Part shown: in pieces, positions 8,694 to 17,849 of the stretch
How the letters are laid out: the number at the start of each line of letters is the position of its first letter
Numbering within the stretch: the first letter of the stretch is position 1
Source of the DNA: Desulfobotulus alkaliphilus
GTDB taxonomy: Bacteria; Desulfobacterota; Desulfobacteria; Desulfobacterales; ASO4-4
Length of the DNA stretch: 37,502 nt
NCBI RefSeq assembly: GCF_007830435.1
Contig: NZ_VLLC01000031.1
Span: 1 to 37,502, forward strand
Direction: 5' to 3'
Notes under the pieces: generated by a model
Seen by the model: the letters and a program-made list of their open reading frames with translations, nothing else
Told to the model about the DNA's origin: nothing
Database searches by the model: none
Made by a program: the position numbers and the translations under genes

Positions 8694-9356
8694 ATGCAGA
8701 CACAGGAAACGCTCAAATTCAGAAGACGGCGGGAGGCCATGGTGGCGGAGCAGTTGCAGGCCCGAGGCATTCATGATGCTGCGGTACTGGCTGCCATGGG
8801 CCGGGTTCCCCGCCATTTTTTTGTGAGCGAGGCCCTCATGGATCAGGCCTACGGGGATTACCCCCTGCCCATCGGTTACCAGCAGACCATCTCCCAGCCC
8901 CAGATTGTTGCGGAAATGACCCAGGCCCTTGGCGCCTCTTCCGAAGACCGGGTGCTTGAGATCGGCACGGGTTCGGGGTATCAGGCGGCGGTGCTGGCGG
9001 AGATGGTCTTCCGTGTTTATACCATAGAACGGCTGCAGCCCCTTTACATGAAGGCCCGCAGGCTTTTTGATGCCTTAAAATATCACAACATCGTTACCCG
9101 TTATTCAGACGGAACAACGGGCTGGAAATCCGAGGCCCCCTTTGATGCCATCCTTGTCACGGCGGGGGGGCCTTTGGTACCGGATGTCCTCCTTTCCCAG
9201 CTGGCAGAAGGCGGGCGTCTTGTTATGCCCGTGGGCAGTGCGGATGTGCAGCAGCTGGTTCGTGTTACCCGCACGCCTTCGGGATTTGAAAGGGAGGTTC
9301 TCTGTTCCTGTCGTTTTGTGAAGCTGGTGGGGGAACACGGCTGGCGGGAAGAATAA
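8694..9356 (+). CDS. pcm: Protein-L-isoaspartate O-methyltransferase
   Basis: 220 residues. Repairs isoaspartyl residues in aged proteins by SAM-dependent methylation. Family markers in order: MVAEQLQARGIHDAAVLAAM, VPRHFFV, the YGDYPLPIGYQQTISQPQIVAEM substrate block, the SAM-binding VLEIGTGSGYQAAVLAEM, and DAILVTAGG. It lies 38 bases after hicA and 20 bases before the VTT-domain gene on the same strand, so the last two could be cotranscribed. Confidence 0.95.
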   Translation: MQTQETLKFRRRREAMVAEQLQARGIHDAAVLAAMGRVPRHFFVSEALMDQAYGDYPLPIGYQQTISQPQIVAEMTQALGASSEDRVLEIGTGSGYQAAVLAEMVFRVYTIERLQPLYMKARRLFDALKYHNIVTRYSDGTTGWKSEAPFDAILVTAGGPLVPDVLLSQLAEGGRLVMPVGSADVQQLVRVTRTPSGFEREVLCSCRFVKLVGEHGWREE

Positions 9357-9376
9357 TATTTTGAAAGGCAGGTTTT

Positions 9377-9958
9377 GTGCTGCGTCGTCTCTATAACTGG
9401 GTTTTAAGCTGGGCAGACTCCCCCTGGGGTGTTCTGGCCCTTTTTATTATCGCCTTTGCGGAATCATCCTTTTTCCCCATTCCACCGGATATTCTCCTCA
9501 TTGCCCTTTGCGTGGGCAGGCCCTCAAGGGCTTTTTTTTATGCGGGAGTCTGCACGGCGGGTTCTGTGCTCGGCGGCCTTGCGGGCTATGGCATTGGCTG
9601 GTTTTTCATGGGCAGCATCGGCGCCCCCATTGTGGCCTTTTACGGGGCAGAGGAACAGGTGGCCCGCATCGGAGAGCTTTACAATAATTATGATGCCTGG
9701 GCCGTTGCCATTGCAGGATTTTCACCCATACCCTATAAGGTCTTTACCATAGCGGCAGGCATGTTTGCCATCAGTCTGCCGGTTTTTATTACCGCATCCA
9801 TTCTTTCCAGAGGGGCCCGTTTTTTTCTGGTTGCGGCTCTGATATGGAAGTTTGGTCCCGGCATACGGGCCTTTATTGAACGATATTTTGACAAACTGGC
9901 CATTCTCTTTGTGGTCCTGCTGGTGGGTGGTTTTCTGCTGATCCGTTTCCTTGGCTAG
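9377..9958 (+). CDS. VTT/DedA-family membrane protein (YqaA-like)
   Basis: 193 residues from GTG 9377, largely hydrophobic. The SNARE-associated/VTT core shows in AESSFFPIPPDILLIAL (the E-x4-P-x-PPD re-entrant element), then GSVLGGLAGYGIGWFFMG, and the second re-entrant element AGFSPIPYKVFTIAAGMF. A final transmembrane helix ends the protein. DedA relatives move undecaprenyl phosphate or other lipids across the membrane. This shorter YqaA-like branch is not functionally settled. Because gmd follows after only 32 bases, it could supply carrier lipid to the glycan locus, but that is inference. Confidence 0.85.
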   Translation: MLRRLYNWVLSWADSPWGVLALFIIAFAESSFFPIPPDILLIALCVGRPSRAFFYAGVCTAGSVLGGLAGYGIGWFFMGSIGAPIVAFYGAEEQVARIGELYNNYDAWAVAIAGFSPIPYKVFTIAAGMFAISLPVFITASILSRGARFFLVAALIWKFGPGIRAFIERYFDKLAILFVVLLVGGFLLIRFLG

Positions 9959-9975
9959 GCAGAATCAATGAATAA

Positions 9976-11025
<1,050 letters not shown>

Positions 11026-11087
11026 AAAGTTTCTCCTGGAGACTGCCTTCAGGATCAGGGAAAAATATTCTCTGTATTTTTTCAGAC

Positions 11088-11114
11088 AGGGGCAGCCGCT
11101 AGCTGCCCCTTTTT
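11088..11114 (+). terminator. Intrinsic terminator between gmd and the rmd-like gene
   Basis: AGGGGCAGC (11088-11096) pairs perfectly with GCTGCCCCT (11102-11110) around a 5-base loop, and the T-run continues to 11114. This is a canonical rho-independent terminator. It lies between two genes expected to act as a pair, 20 bases before the start of the second. Confidence 0.8.
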
Positions 11115-11134
11115 CACCTGCGAGGGAGGTACCC

Positions 11135-12028
11135 GTGACAGAAAAAGCCCTTATATTCGGCATGGACAGTTTTACCGGACCTTATCTTAAGGCAGAGCTG
11201 GAATCCCTTGGTATTCAGGTCTATGGAACTGCTTTAAAACAGGGCTTTACGGAAAGTTCCAGGGTTTTTACCTGTGATATCCGGGACAGGGAAACTGTCC
11301 GGGCACTTATGAGTACCATACGCCCCTCCATGGTGGCCGTTCTTTCCGCAGTGACCTTCGTACCTGAGGGGACAGACCGGACGATCTATGATATCAACCT
11401 TTTTGCTCCTTTGAATATTCTGGATATTCTGTCGGAAAATCCTTCACCGTGTGTACGCATCCTCATTCCCGGTACAAGTCATGTGTATGGTAACCGCAGA
11501 GGCGGCCGCCTCGATGAAAAAACGTCCCCGGATCCCATCAGTCATTATGCCCTGAGCAAGTTCGCCATGGAGCAGATGGCCCGGGCGTACGCAGGGAAAG
11601 TGGAAGTTGTGATTCCAAGGCCCTTCAATTATACAGGGCTTGGGCAGCCTGTGCATTTTCTTGTGCCAAAGCTTGTGGATCATTTCAGAAGGAGGGCCCC
11701 TTTCATGGAGCTGGGAAATCTCCATGTATCCAGAGATTTCTCCGATGTGAGGGATGTGGCGCGGGCCTATGCCCTTCTCATGACCATGGAACAGCCGCCT
11801 TCCCTTGTGAATATCGCATCGGGTCAGCCTTTCAGCATCAGAGAGATTCTTGGCATGCTTGAAGAAATGACAGGGCATGCCATGGAGATTCGTGTGAATC
11901 CGGCCTTTGTCAGGGAAAATGAAATTCTCTCCCTCTGCGGGGATAACGGACTTCTGCGTGCCTGCGGCTGGACACCGCAATATACCCTGAAAGATACCCT
12001 GATGTGGATGTTGGGTTTATCTTTTTGA
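11135..12028 (+). CDS. rmd: GDP-6-deoxy-D-lyxo-4-hexulose reductase (Rmd-like)
   Basis: 297 residues from GTG 11135, with GGGAGG 5 bases upstream. An in-frame ATG at 10982 would add 51 residues that run through the terminator and is rejected. NAD(P)-dependent epimerase/dehydratase fold: N-terminal FGMDSFTGPYL (the middle glycine of GxxGxxG is Ser), catalytic Ser in GTSHVYG, Y-x3-K in HYALSKFAME, then RPFNYTGLGQP and RDFSDVRDVARAY, as in Rmd/RmlD/Gmd-partner reductases. Expected product is GDP-D-rhamnose. A GDP-6-deoxytalose or fucose route is the alternative. Confidence 0.82.
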   Translation: MTEKALIFGMDSFTGPYLKAELESLGIQVYGTALKQGFTESSRVFTCDIRDRETVRALMSTIRPSMVAVLSAVTFVPEGTDRTIYDINLFAPLNILDILSENPSPCVRILIPGTSHVYGNRRGGRLDEKTSPDPISHYALSKFAMEQMARAYAGKVEVVIPRPFNYTGLGQPVHFLVPKLVDHFRRRAPFMELGNLHVSRDFSDVRDVARAYALLMTMEQPPSLVNIASGQPFSIREILGMLEEMTGHAMEIRVNPAFVRENEILSLCGDNGLLRACGWTPQYTLKDTLMWMLGLSF

Positions 12029-12107
12029 AATGATATACTCCAAACGGTCAGTCTTGAAACATTTGAAAAATTCAGGCGTACGATGTACTGTATAGGTCTC
12101 TGTAATA

Positions 12108-12159
12108 GTAGAAGCGGCTTCCAGCCGCTTTAAAGAATGCGTCAGGATGGCGCATCTAC
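12108..12159. repeat. REP-like element able to fold as a three-way junction
   Basis: A short outer stem GTAG/CTAC (12108-12111 with 12156-12159) encloses two hairpins: AAGCGGC/GCCGCTT (12112-12118 with 12124-12130) and ATGCGTCA/TGGCGCAT (12137-12144 with 12148-12155, one G-T pair, loop GGA). It lies in the 252-base gap between the convergent rmd-like and GT4 genes, where nothing else is evident. It resembles dispersed intergenic palindromic elements of bacterial genomes and may end transcription from both sides. Confidence 0.6.
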
Positions 12160-12280
12160 AAAACGCAGCAATACGGTGCAGGCTGCTGTTCAGGGTTTTT
12201 TCAACATCGTTTTAAGGCTGGCCCGTGTATCAAAAAAGACCGTTCGGAGTATAGCAAAAGCGGAGGCTGGGGTGCTTGTA

Positions 12281-13471
12281 TTACCGCCTTCGGACAATTC
12301 TGGCAAACTGCTGACCAACAGACTGTTCGCTGAACAGTTCCTGCACCCGTTTTTTTCCTGCTTTCCCAAGTTTTTCAAGATCGTGCTTTCCTGCTTCACA
12401 TTCAAGGAGTGTGCTGGCCAGCATCGATGGATTGCCCGCTTCAAGGGTGATGGCGCAGAGCCTGTCTGGTGCCACCCAGTTCACTCCTGTTCCCAGCTTT
12501 GTATTGATAATGGCTTTTTCCACGGCCATGGCATCAAGCTGGGCAATACCAAAGGCTTCGGACGGGAATTCCGATGGAAAGAGCAGGGCCCTTGCATGCG
12601 CAAGCAGGTGGTATTTTGACCCGTGGGGCAGGGTAGAATCAAAAAAGAGGATATTTTTTCCAAATTCCTTCGCAAGGCGTATAAACCTGTAACGCTCCGG
12701 GCCGTTTCCGAAGACGATGAGATTGATGGGTGTGCCCTGTTCTGCCAGCATGCGGAAGGCTTCTTCCATAACCCTTGTTCCTTTGTAGGCCACAAGGCGT
12801 CCGAAAAAAACATAGTAGCCGTCTCTTATGAAATTTTCCGGCAGAAAGATTTTTCTGTGGTTTTCACTACAGGCGTATGCCCTTTTTTCCCTTTCGACAA
12901 AATCCAGATCCATGGCAAAGGGCAGTACATCCATGGATCTGGGTATGGACGAAAGAACCTCTGAGCTTTTCTGAAGGGCAAGGCTTCCTGTGATAACGGT
13001 ATCTGCCTTGCGTATGACATTCCTGTCAAAGATGTAGGTGATGTGTTTGAGTTTGCGCTGGCGGAAGACATCCGAGTGATAGGTAACGATGAGACGGCCC
13101 CTGATGCGGCTGAGGGGAAGGCTTGCGGCCATACTGGCCCATGGAAACTGAAGATTGATATGAACAATATCCGCCCTGTGGGCCAGGCGGAAAAAATGAA
13201 GAAAAAAATGAAGGCTGGCGGGAGTGGAAAGAATGTTTCCCAATGAGGCACAGCGAATAATCCGGATGCCTTCGATTTCTTCCATAGAGGTCCGCATGCA
13301 GCGTTCATTGGCGCAGCAGAGTACCTGAACCCTGAAGCCCATGGCCTGATACCACCTTGCATATTGCTGTACGGCAGTTTCAATGCCTCCGATGGAGGGT
13401 GGATAAAACTTGGTTACCAGCAGCACATTAAAAAAGGGTGTCCCCTTTTTTTTGATTTTTTTACCATTCAT
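12281..13471 (-). CDS. GT4-family glycosyltransferase
   Basis: 396 residues, a two-domain GT-B enzyme. The N-terminal donor/acceptor loop is LLVTKFYPPSIGGIETAVQQYA (the typical GG after the first strand), followed by DIVHINLQFPWAS. The C-terminal nucleotide-sugar domain has YYVFFGRLVAYKGTRVMEEA (G-R-L---KG), LIVFGNGPE, and PSEFPSEAFGIAQLDAMA, where the family E-x7-E motif reads E-x7-D. It probably adds a sugar to the O-polysaccharide in the cytoplasm. It is the last gene of the minus-strand series, 66 bases after the other GT4 gene. Confidence 0.92.
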   Translation of the reverse strand: MNGKKIKKKGTPFFNVLLVTKFYPPSIGGIETAVQQYARWYQAMGFRVQVLCCANERCMRTSMEEIEGIRIIRCASLGNILSTPASLHFFLHFFRLAHRADIVHINLQFPWASMAASLPLSRIRGRLIVTYHSDVFRQRKLKHITYIFDRNVIRKADTVITGSLALQKSSEVLSSIPRSMDVLPFAMDLDFVEREKRAYACSENHRKIFLPENFIRDGYYVFFGRLVAYKGTRVMEEAFRMLAEQGTPINLIVFGNGPERYRFIRLAKEFGKNILFFDSTLPHGSKYHLLAHARALLFPSEFPSEAFGIAQLDAMAVEKAIINTKLGTGVNWVAPDRLCAITLEAGNPSMLASTLLECEAGKHDLEKLGKAGKKRVQELFSEQSVGQQFARIVRRR

Positions 13472-13537
13472 CCGGGTCTGTCTTTCGCCAGTATGTATTG
13501 TTTTTCTGTCCTGATTCGGAAAAGAGAAAGGAAACTG

Positions 13538-14751
13538 TCAGGTACAGATATGGGTTTTTTCGTAAACGGCCAGGGTGGTCCGGGCACACTGCTTCCATGA
13601 AAAACAAGAGGCGCGTTCTAAGCCCTTTCCATGGAGTTCTGTGCGAATTTTTTCACTGCTGAGAAGCGTTTCAAGTCCTTCGGCGATGGCATATGTATCC
13701 TCAGGTGTTACCAGCAGGGCTGCATTTTCTGCCAGTTCGGCCAGCGCGCCTCTGTTGGAAGTCAGTACGGGTGTTCCGCTGGCCATGGCTTCCAGAACGG
13801 GCAGGCCGAACCCTTCGTAAAGGGAAGGATAGGCAAATACGGCAGCAGAAGCCATGAGATTTTTTATTTCAGGAGCTGACAGATAGCCTGTTACGATAAC
13901 CCGCCAGGGTTTTTTTACCTGCTCTGTTTTTTGAATGAGCCCCCTGTTTTTCCAGCCATGAGCTCCTGCCAGTACCAGGGGCAGCTCCTTTACGGTTTTT
14001 TCCGGCAGACTGAGATAGGCCTCCAGCAGTCTGTCAAGATTTTTTCTGGGTTCAAGGGTAGCAACGGAAAGTATAAACTGTCGCCATGAAAGTCCCAGAT
14101 TTTCAAGGCATTCTTTTGTCTCGCCCTCACTCCGGGGACAAAAGCCCGTATCATACCCCAGCGGTGTTACATGAACAAGACTTTCTTTGGATACAAGCCC
14201 CGATAGCAGCAGTTCCTTTCTTATACATTCACTGATGGTTAAAACCGCTGAGGCTTTTGCAATACACTGGCTGAGCTTTTTATTCAGCCAGCGGACACGG
14301 GCTGCCGGATGGGTTTCCGGATAGCGGATATGGGAAAGATCATGGATGGTAAGGATACTGTTTCCTTTGAAGGGGACGGAAATGAAGCTGGGCTCATGGT
14401 AAATGTCTGCCCGGAGGCGGGCTAAGCACTTTCCTGTTCTAAGGTTCTGCCAGTTTTTATAAGGGGTGTATAATCCCGGAATATCCCGGATGTATCCTTT
14501 TATTTTTTCTTTTTGGCTCAAAATGAAAGGTCTGTTTTCAGAGTGTTCAGGAAATCCCTTTTCAAGGGTTTTCAGATATTCGTAAAAGTCGTCCTGTCCA
14601 AGGACAGCTCCGTTCATAACACCGCTGATGCGTACATCCTGACAGGATATCAGATTTTTTGCCAGATGCAGGGTGTAGTAGCCGATACCCGTGAGGGGAG
14701 CTTTCAGGGCATCGGCTCCCAGTGCGATATGCAGTTTTTTTTTTGTCTCAT
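13538..14751 (-). CDS. GT4-family glycosyltransferase with a frameshift at an A10 tract
   Basis: The uninterrupted ATG-initiated frame starts only at 14617 and lacks the first Rossmann strand. Reading the same frame upstream restores a proper GT4 N-terminus (KKKLHIALGADAL, then APLTGIGYYTLHLA) but finds no ATG, GTG or TTG. The only credible start is ATG 14749-14751. It overlaps the yidC stop as ATGA and has AGGA 7 bases upstream. That start reads ATG-AGA-C-A10 and is out of frame: as written it gives 15 residues and then stops. Reading A11 or A8 would give a protein of about 403-404 residues. The C-terminal domain is intact (LSVATLEPRKNLDRLLEAY, YPSLYEGFGLPVLEAMA with E-x7-E). Confidence 0.8.
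14735..14744 (-). other. Homopolymer A10 tract at codons 3-6 of a glycosyltransferase gene
   Basis: Ten T on the plus strand, hence ten A on the coding strand, seven bases after the start codon. This length is in the range where polymerase slippage during replication or transcription is known in bacteria. It is also a common place for sequencing error. The frame on its 3' side matches the conserved protein only if the tract is one A longer or two shorter. Confidence 0.85.
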
Positions 14752-16304
14752 ACCGTTTTCCTGATCCAGAGGGTGTGTGCCAGATGCAGAAGATTGGCCA
14801 TGGTCCAGTACAGGACCATGCCCGATGGGAAAGAATAGAACAGAAGAAAAAAACCTAAGGCTAGAAGTATGAGTCCTGCCTTGTTCTTCCATGTACTTTT
14901 TTCCGTATCTGCGGGAGCCGGAGAAAATTTTATGCTTAAAAGGTTGGTAAGGGACATGAGCAGGGGAAGAAGGTTGAAACAGGTCCCGAAAAAAGGCAGA
15001 TCCCTGCCAAAGGAAAAGAGCCTGTCCGGCTCGGAAAGGCTTGTTATCCATAGGAAACCAGCACTCCTGAGTTCAAAGGCCTGTCCCAGAAGGTGAAAGA
15101 GGGCGATGAACACAGGAATCTGAATGCCGACGATGACAAGGGGTTTCAGCCCTGCAAGGGGGCTGACACCATAGCGTTCATACACATGGAGAATGCGCTC
15201 GCTCTGCTCCCCCCCCCTGTACTTTTCTTTGATGGCCCGGATACGTGGCTTCATTTCCTTTTGCAGCTCCGCAAAGCGGCGTTGGGATTCCATGGCTTTC
15301 TTTGCCACGGGATGGATGGCAAGCCGGACCAGAAGGGCCAGAATAAGGATGGAAACTCCCCAGTTCATGACAAGTCCATGTATGGCATAGAGCAGGTGCA
15401 TCATGCCCAGAACAAGCAGGCGCATCCACTGCCACAGGGAGGAAAAGAGAATGTCCTGAAGCTGATTCTCCTTCAGCAGATTCCAGGATTTTCCGCCGCT
15501 GAAAATTTCAAGGGTAAAGGTCCGGCTTTCATTTTCTTCCATGGATGAAAAGGGAAGGGAAAGATACAGTTTGCTCTCAAAGGAGGGGGCATCGGGAAAG
15601 AAAAGGGGGCTTTCCGGTGTTTCAATTCTGTATTCCGCAAAAGGGCTTTGGGGTTTTACGATCATGGCAAAGTAGCGGGAATGCAGGCCTGCCCAGACAA
15701 TTTCTTCCGGAAGATCAAGGCTGTGGCGCTCTCCGCTGTTTTCGGCCCTCAGGGTGTGGATACCCCTTTTGTTTTTGAATATGGCTTCGGTGTAGGAATA
15801 AAGACCGTCTGCCATGCCAAGGCCGGAAACGGGGCGGCTGCCTATGCCCGGTCCCATGACCAGAAAAAGATCCGGTTTTCCTATGCTTGCAAGGGATTGC
15901 AGCCGGATCTCAAGCTTCAGGGAGCCGGCATGGTCTCCGGCCCTCCAGAGCTGCTCCAGAACAAAGGGTATGCCATCGCCCCCAAGGCGCAGCAGCACTT
16001 CATTTTCTGAAGAAGCAGGCGCTTTCCATCCTCCTGCTTTATCTGCCCATTCTTTCAGTTTTTTCCCGGCGATGAAACCGCCTGTCACCATCTGATTTCC
16101 CGCAGGAGATACCAGATTTTCCGGTATTTCCGCAGGCACCGTCCACGATACGGCCTGCCCCGAAAGGGCATCCAGAATGAGATGAACAGACGGAGTTTTA
16201 ATGGCTGGAAAGGAAGGTGCGGTCTCTGTTGTGTATCCGGACGATACCGGAAGGATACAGCAGAAAACAAGGAAAAATATCCATTTTCTGAAAGAAAAAA
16301 CCAT
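14748..16304 (-). CDS. YidC/Oxa1-family membrane insertase paralogue
   Basis: 518 residues. An N-terminal hydrophobic anchor (about 7-22) is followed by a periplasmic beta-rich domain of about 270 residues, then the conserved insertase core from about 290: VSILILALLVRLAIHPVAKK with the groove arginine R327, the charged cytoplasmic hairpin QRRFAELQKEMKPRIRAIKEKY, and further helices at about 388-407, 438-458 and 476-503. YidC inserts and folds membrane proteins. The housekeeping copy normally sits with rpmH-rnpA; this one lies inside a glycan operon, so it is probably dedicated to a component of this system. It is 4 bases after the small YLDPGTGS gene. Confidence 0.88.
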   Translation of the reverse strand: MVFSFRKWIFFLVFCCILPVSSGYTTETAPSFPAIKTPSVHLILDALSGQAVSWTVPAEIPENLVSPAGNQMVTGGFIAGKKLKEWADKAGGWKAPASSENEVLLRLGGDGIPFVLEQLWRAGDHAGSLKLEIRLQSLASIGKPDLFLVMGPGIGSRPVSGLGMADGLYSYTEAIFKNKRGIHTLRAENSGERHSLDLPEEIVWAGLHSRYFAMIVKPQSPFAEYRIETPESPLFFPDAPSFESKLYLSLPFSSMEENESRTFTLEIFSGGKSWNLLKENQLQDILFSSLWQWMRLLVLGMMHLLYAIHGLVMNWGVSILILALLVRLAIHPVAKKAMESQRRFAELQKEMKPRIRAIKEKYRGGEQSERILHVYERYGVSPLAGLKPLVIVGIQIPVFIALFHLLGQAFELRSAGFLWITSLSEPDRLFSFGRDLPFFGTCFNLLPLLMSLTNLLSIKFSPAPADTEKSTWKNKAGLILLALGFFLLFYSFPSGMVLYWTMANLLHLAHTLWIRKTV

Positions 16305-16308
16305 GGAA

Positions 16309-16551
16309 TCAGTTCTTTTCCTTTTCAGGGTCTGCCTTTAAATCCTCTTCATCATTGATATTTTCAATGCCCTTGCGGATGCCTAAAAGTCTTAGAAGTT
16401 TATGCCAGTAGAGTTTGGCTGCGATGGCGCAGGCGGCCAGGGCACCGATGATCCCCTGCAGAATGGCGCTGCCTGTTCCCGGATCCAGATAGGCAAGGGC
16501 GGATGCAGGGGCAAGCAGCACTGAAAAAAACAGGAAAAATTTTAATTTCAC
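16309..16551 (-). CDS. Small membrane protein with YLDPGTGS motif
   Basis: 80 residues from GTG 16551, with AAGGAGA 7 bases upstream. Residues 1-20 look like a signal peptide ending ALA, then YLDPGTGSAILQG, one hydrophobic helix (about 28-47), and a basic then acidic tail (KADPEKEKN). Proteins with a Y-(I/L)-DPGTGS start occur beside polysaccharide and sulfatase-like genes in other bacteria as I recall them, but their role is not known to me. Tight linkage to the YidC-like gene (4-base gap) suggests they work together, for instance as a client and its insertase. Confidence 0.75.
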   Translation of the reverse strand: MKLKFFLFFSVLLAPASALAYLDPGTGSAILQGIIGALAACAIAAKLYWHKLLRLLGIRKGIENINDEEDLKADPEKEKN

Positions 16552-16658
16552 GCCGGACTCTCCTTGTAATCAGTATAAATAATAGCACATACCCGGAAGG
16601 GATCTTATCTTCTCTTCCTTTGGGCAGCAGTCTTATCATAAACCGGCATTCAGGGAAA

Positions 16659-17846
16659 TCAGGAAATCCCTTTTTCTTTTTTAAGCAGATCCATGAGATG
16701 ATCCGCCCCGGCTTCTGCGCTTTTCCCTGTGTTGAAAATGCTTGTCTTTCGGATATTTCTGATTTTTTCAGCAAAGGTCTCCGAGGCCTCCATGAGCTGC
16801 CTGAGAACCGGGCCGATTTGCTGAACCTTTTCCGGGTGAAGAATCTGGCCGATTTCCTTTCGGATATGGTCTTCAAGGCCTGAAAAACCATAGTTTTCCC
16901 AGTCCGGATTGTTTATTTTCTGCGGCGTATCCATAAAAAGAACAGGACGTTCAAGGCCGAAGGCAAATTCTGTGGCTGCACCGGACCAGTCGCTTACCAT
17001 AACGGCGGCATCCCTTAAGGAGCTGTTGTCATTCAGGTTGTCTTCAATGAAAAAGGATTTTTTTTCAATCTCCCCTGAAAATTCTTTTTTTAAGGCAGCA
17101 ATTTCTTGCCCATGGTGGCGCAGGGTCATGGGATGGAGCCGTAAACGGCACTCCCAGTTTTCCCCGATAATATGACGGATCATGGCGCGGATAAGCAGCG
17201 GTTCTTCGGCAAAGGAACCCCTTCCCCATGAGGGAGCCAGCAGAATCAGGGGTTTTTCCCTGTGCTGCCGGTTTTCTTTCATCTTTGCATAGAGGCCCAT
17301 GACCGTATCCAGCTTGACGCTGCCATGCTCCAGCAACTCCCGTTTTTCCGCAAGCCCCAGTTCTTCTTCCCTGCGCAGCTCCCGGATATGATGGGGGCCG
17401 ACGCAGAGGATGGTGTCATAGAAGGCAAAGGCCTTGGGCCGGTAAACGGTGTGGGTGCTGTTGATGGAATGGAAACAGTAAACATAGTGAACAGGATGCA
17501 CCCTGCTGCGTTTCAGGTGATAGACTTCAAGGTCCGGGAGGGTCATGAGCAGCAGCCTGCATTTCAGGAACTGGAAAAAAAGGGTGCGCACCGTGCCTGA
17601 GCCGATATGGAAGGCAGAAAACTTTTCATGGACAAAGTCCATGCCGGGATCGTTTTTTTCCGATGAGAGGTAGCTTATGCTTTCCTCCGGGTATTTTTCC
17701 AGGAATTTTTCAGCCACAGGACCCATGTGGGGCCAGTCCTGGGGGCCTTCGGAATAAATTACCAGCCTTCTCCGGGATTCAGGCAGTTTTCTGAATGCCT
17801 GCCACTGCTGCCATTCTTTTCTGAAATTATTGATTTTTTTAAGCAT
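16659..17846 (-). CDS. TagF/CDP-glycerol glycerophosphotransferase-like enzyme
   Basis: 395 residues in the GT-B-like fold of TagB/TagF teichoic acid enzymes. Visible family elements: LLAPSWGRGSF (about 203-212), RLHPM (236-240), and SDWSGAATEFAFGLERPVLF (about 285-304), which contain the residues that bind the CDP-polyol phosphates in TagF. No membrane helix is obvious; basic amphipathic stretches near the N-terminus could give membrane contact. It follows the phosphonate genes with a 3-base gap. The natural inference is that it uses CMP-phosphonate (for example CMP-hydroxyethylphosphonate) instead of CDP-glycerol and transfers the phosphonate to a glycan hydroxyl. Confidence 0.82.
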   Translation of the reverse strand: MLKKINNFRKEWQQWQAFRKLPESRRRLVIYSEGPQDWPHMGPVAEKFLEKYPEESISYLSSEKNDPGMDFVHEKFSAFHIGSGTVRTLFFQFLKCRLLLMTLPDLEVYHLKRSRVHPVHYVYCFHSINSTHTVYRPKAFAFYDTILCVGPHHIRELRREEELGLAEKRELLEHGSVKLDTVMGLYAKMKENRQHREKPLILLAPSWGRGSFAEEPLLIRAMIRHIIGENWECRLRLHPMTLRHHGQEIAALKKEFSGEIEKKSFFIEDNLNDNSSLRDAAVMVSDWSGAATEFAFGLERPVLFMDTPQKINNPDWENYGFSGLEDHIRKEIGQILHPEKVQQIGPVLRQLMEASETFAEKIRNIRKTSIFNTGKSAEAGADHLMDLLKKEKGIS

Positions 17847-17849
17847 GAT

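Noticed and set aside
14617-14617. Start of the second GT4 gene at this ATG
   Set aside because: No ribosome binding site, and it would remove the first strand and glycine loop of the GT-B fold, which are clearly encoded upstream in the same frame.
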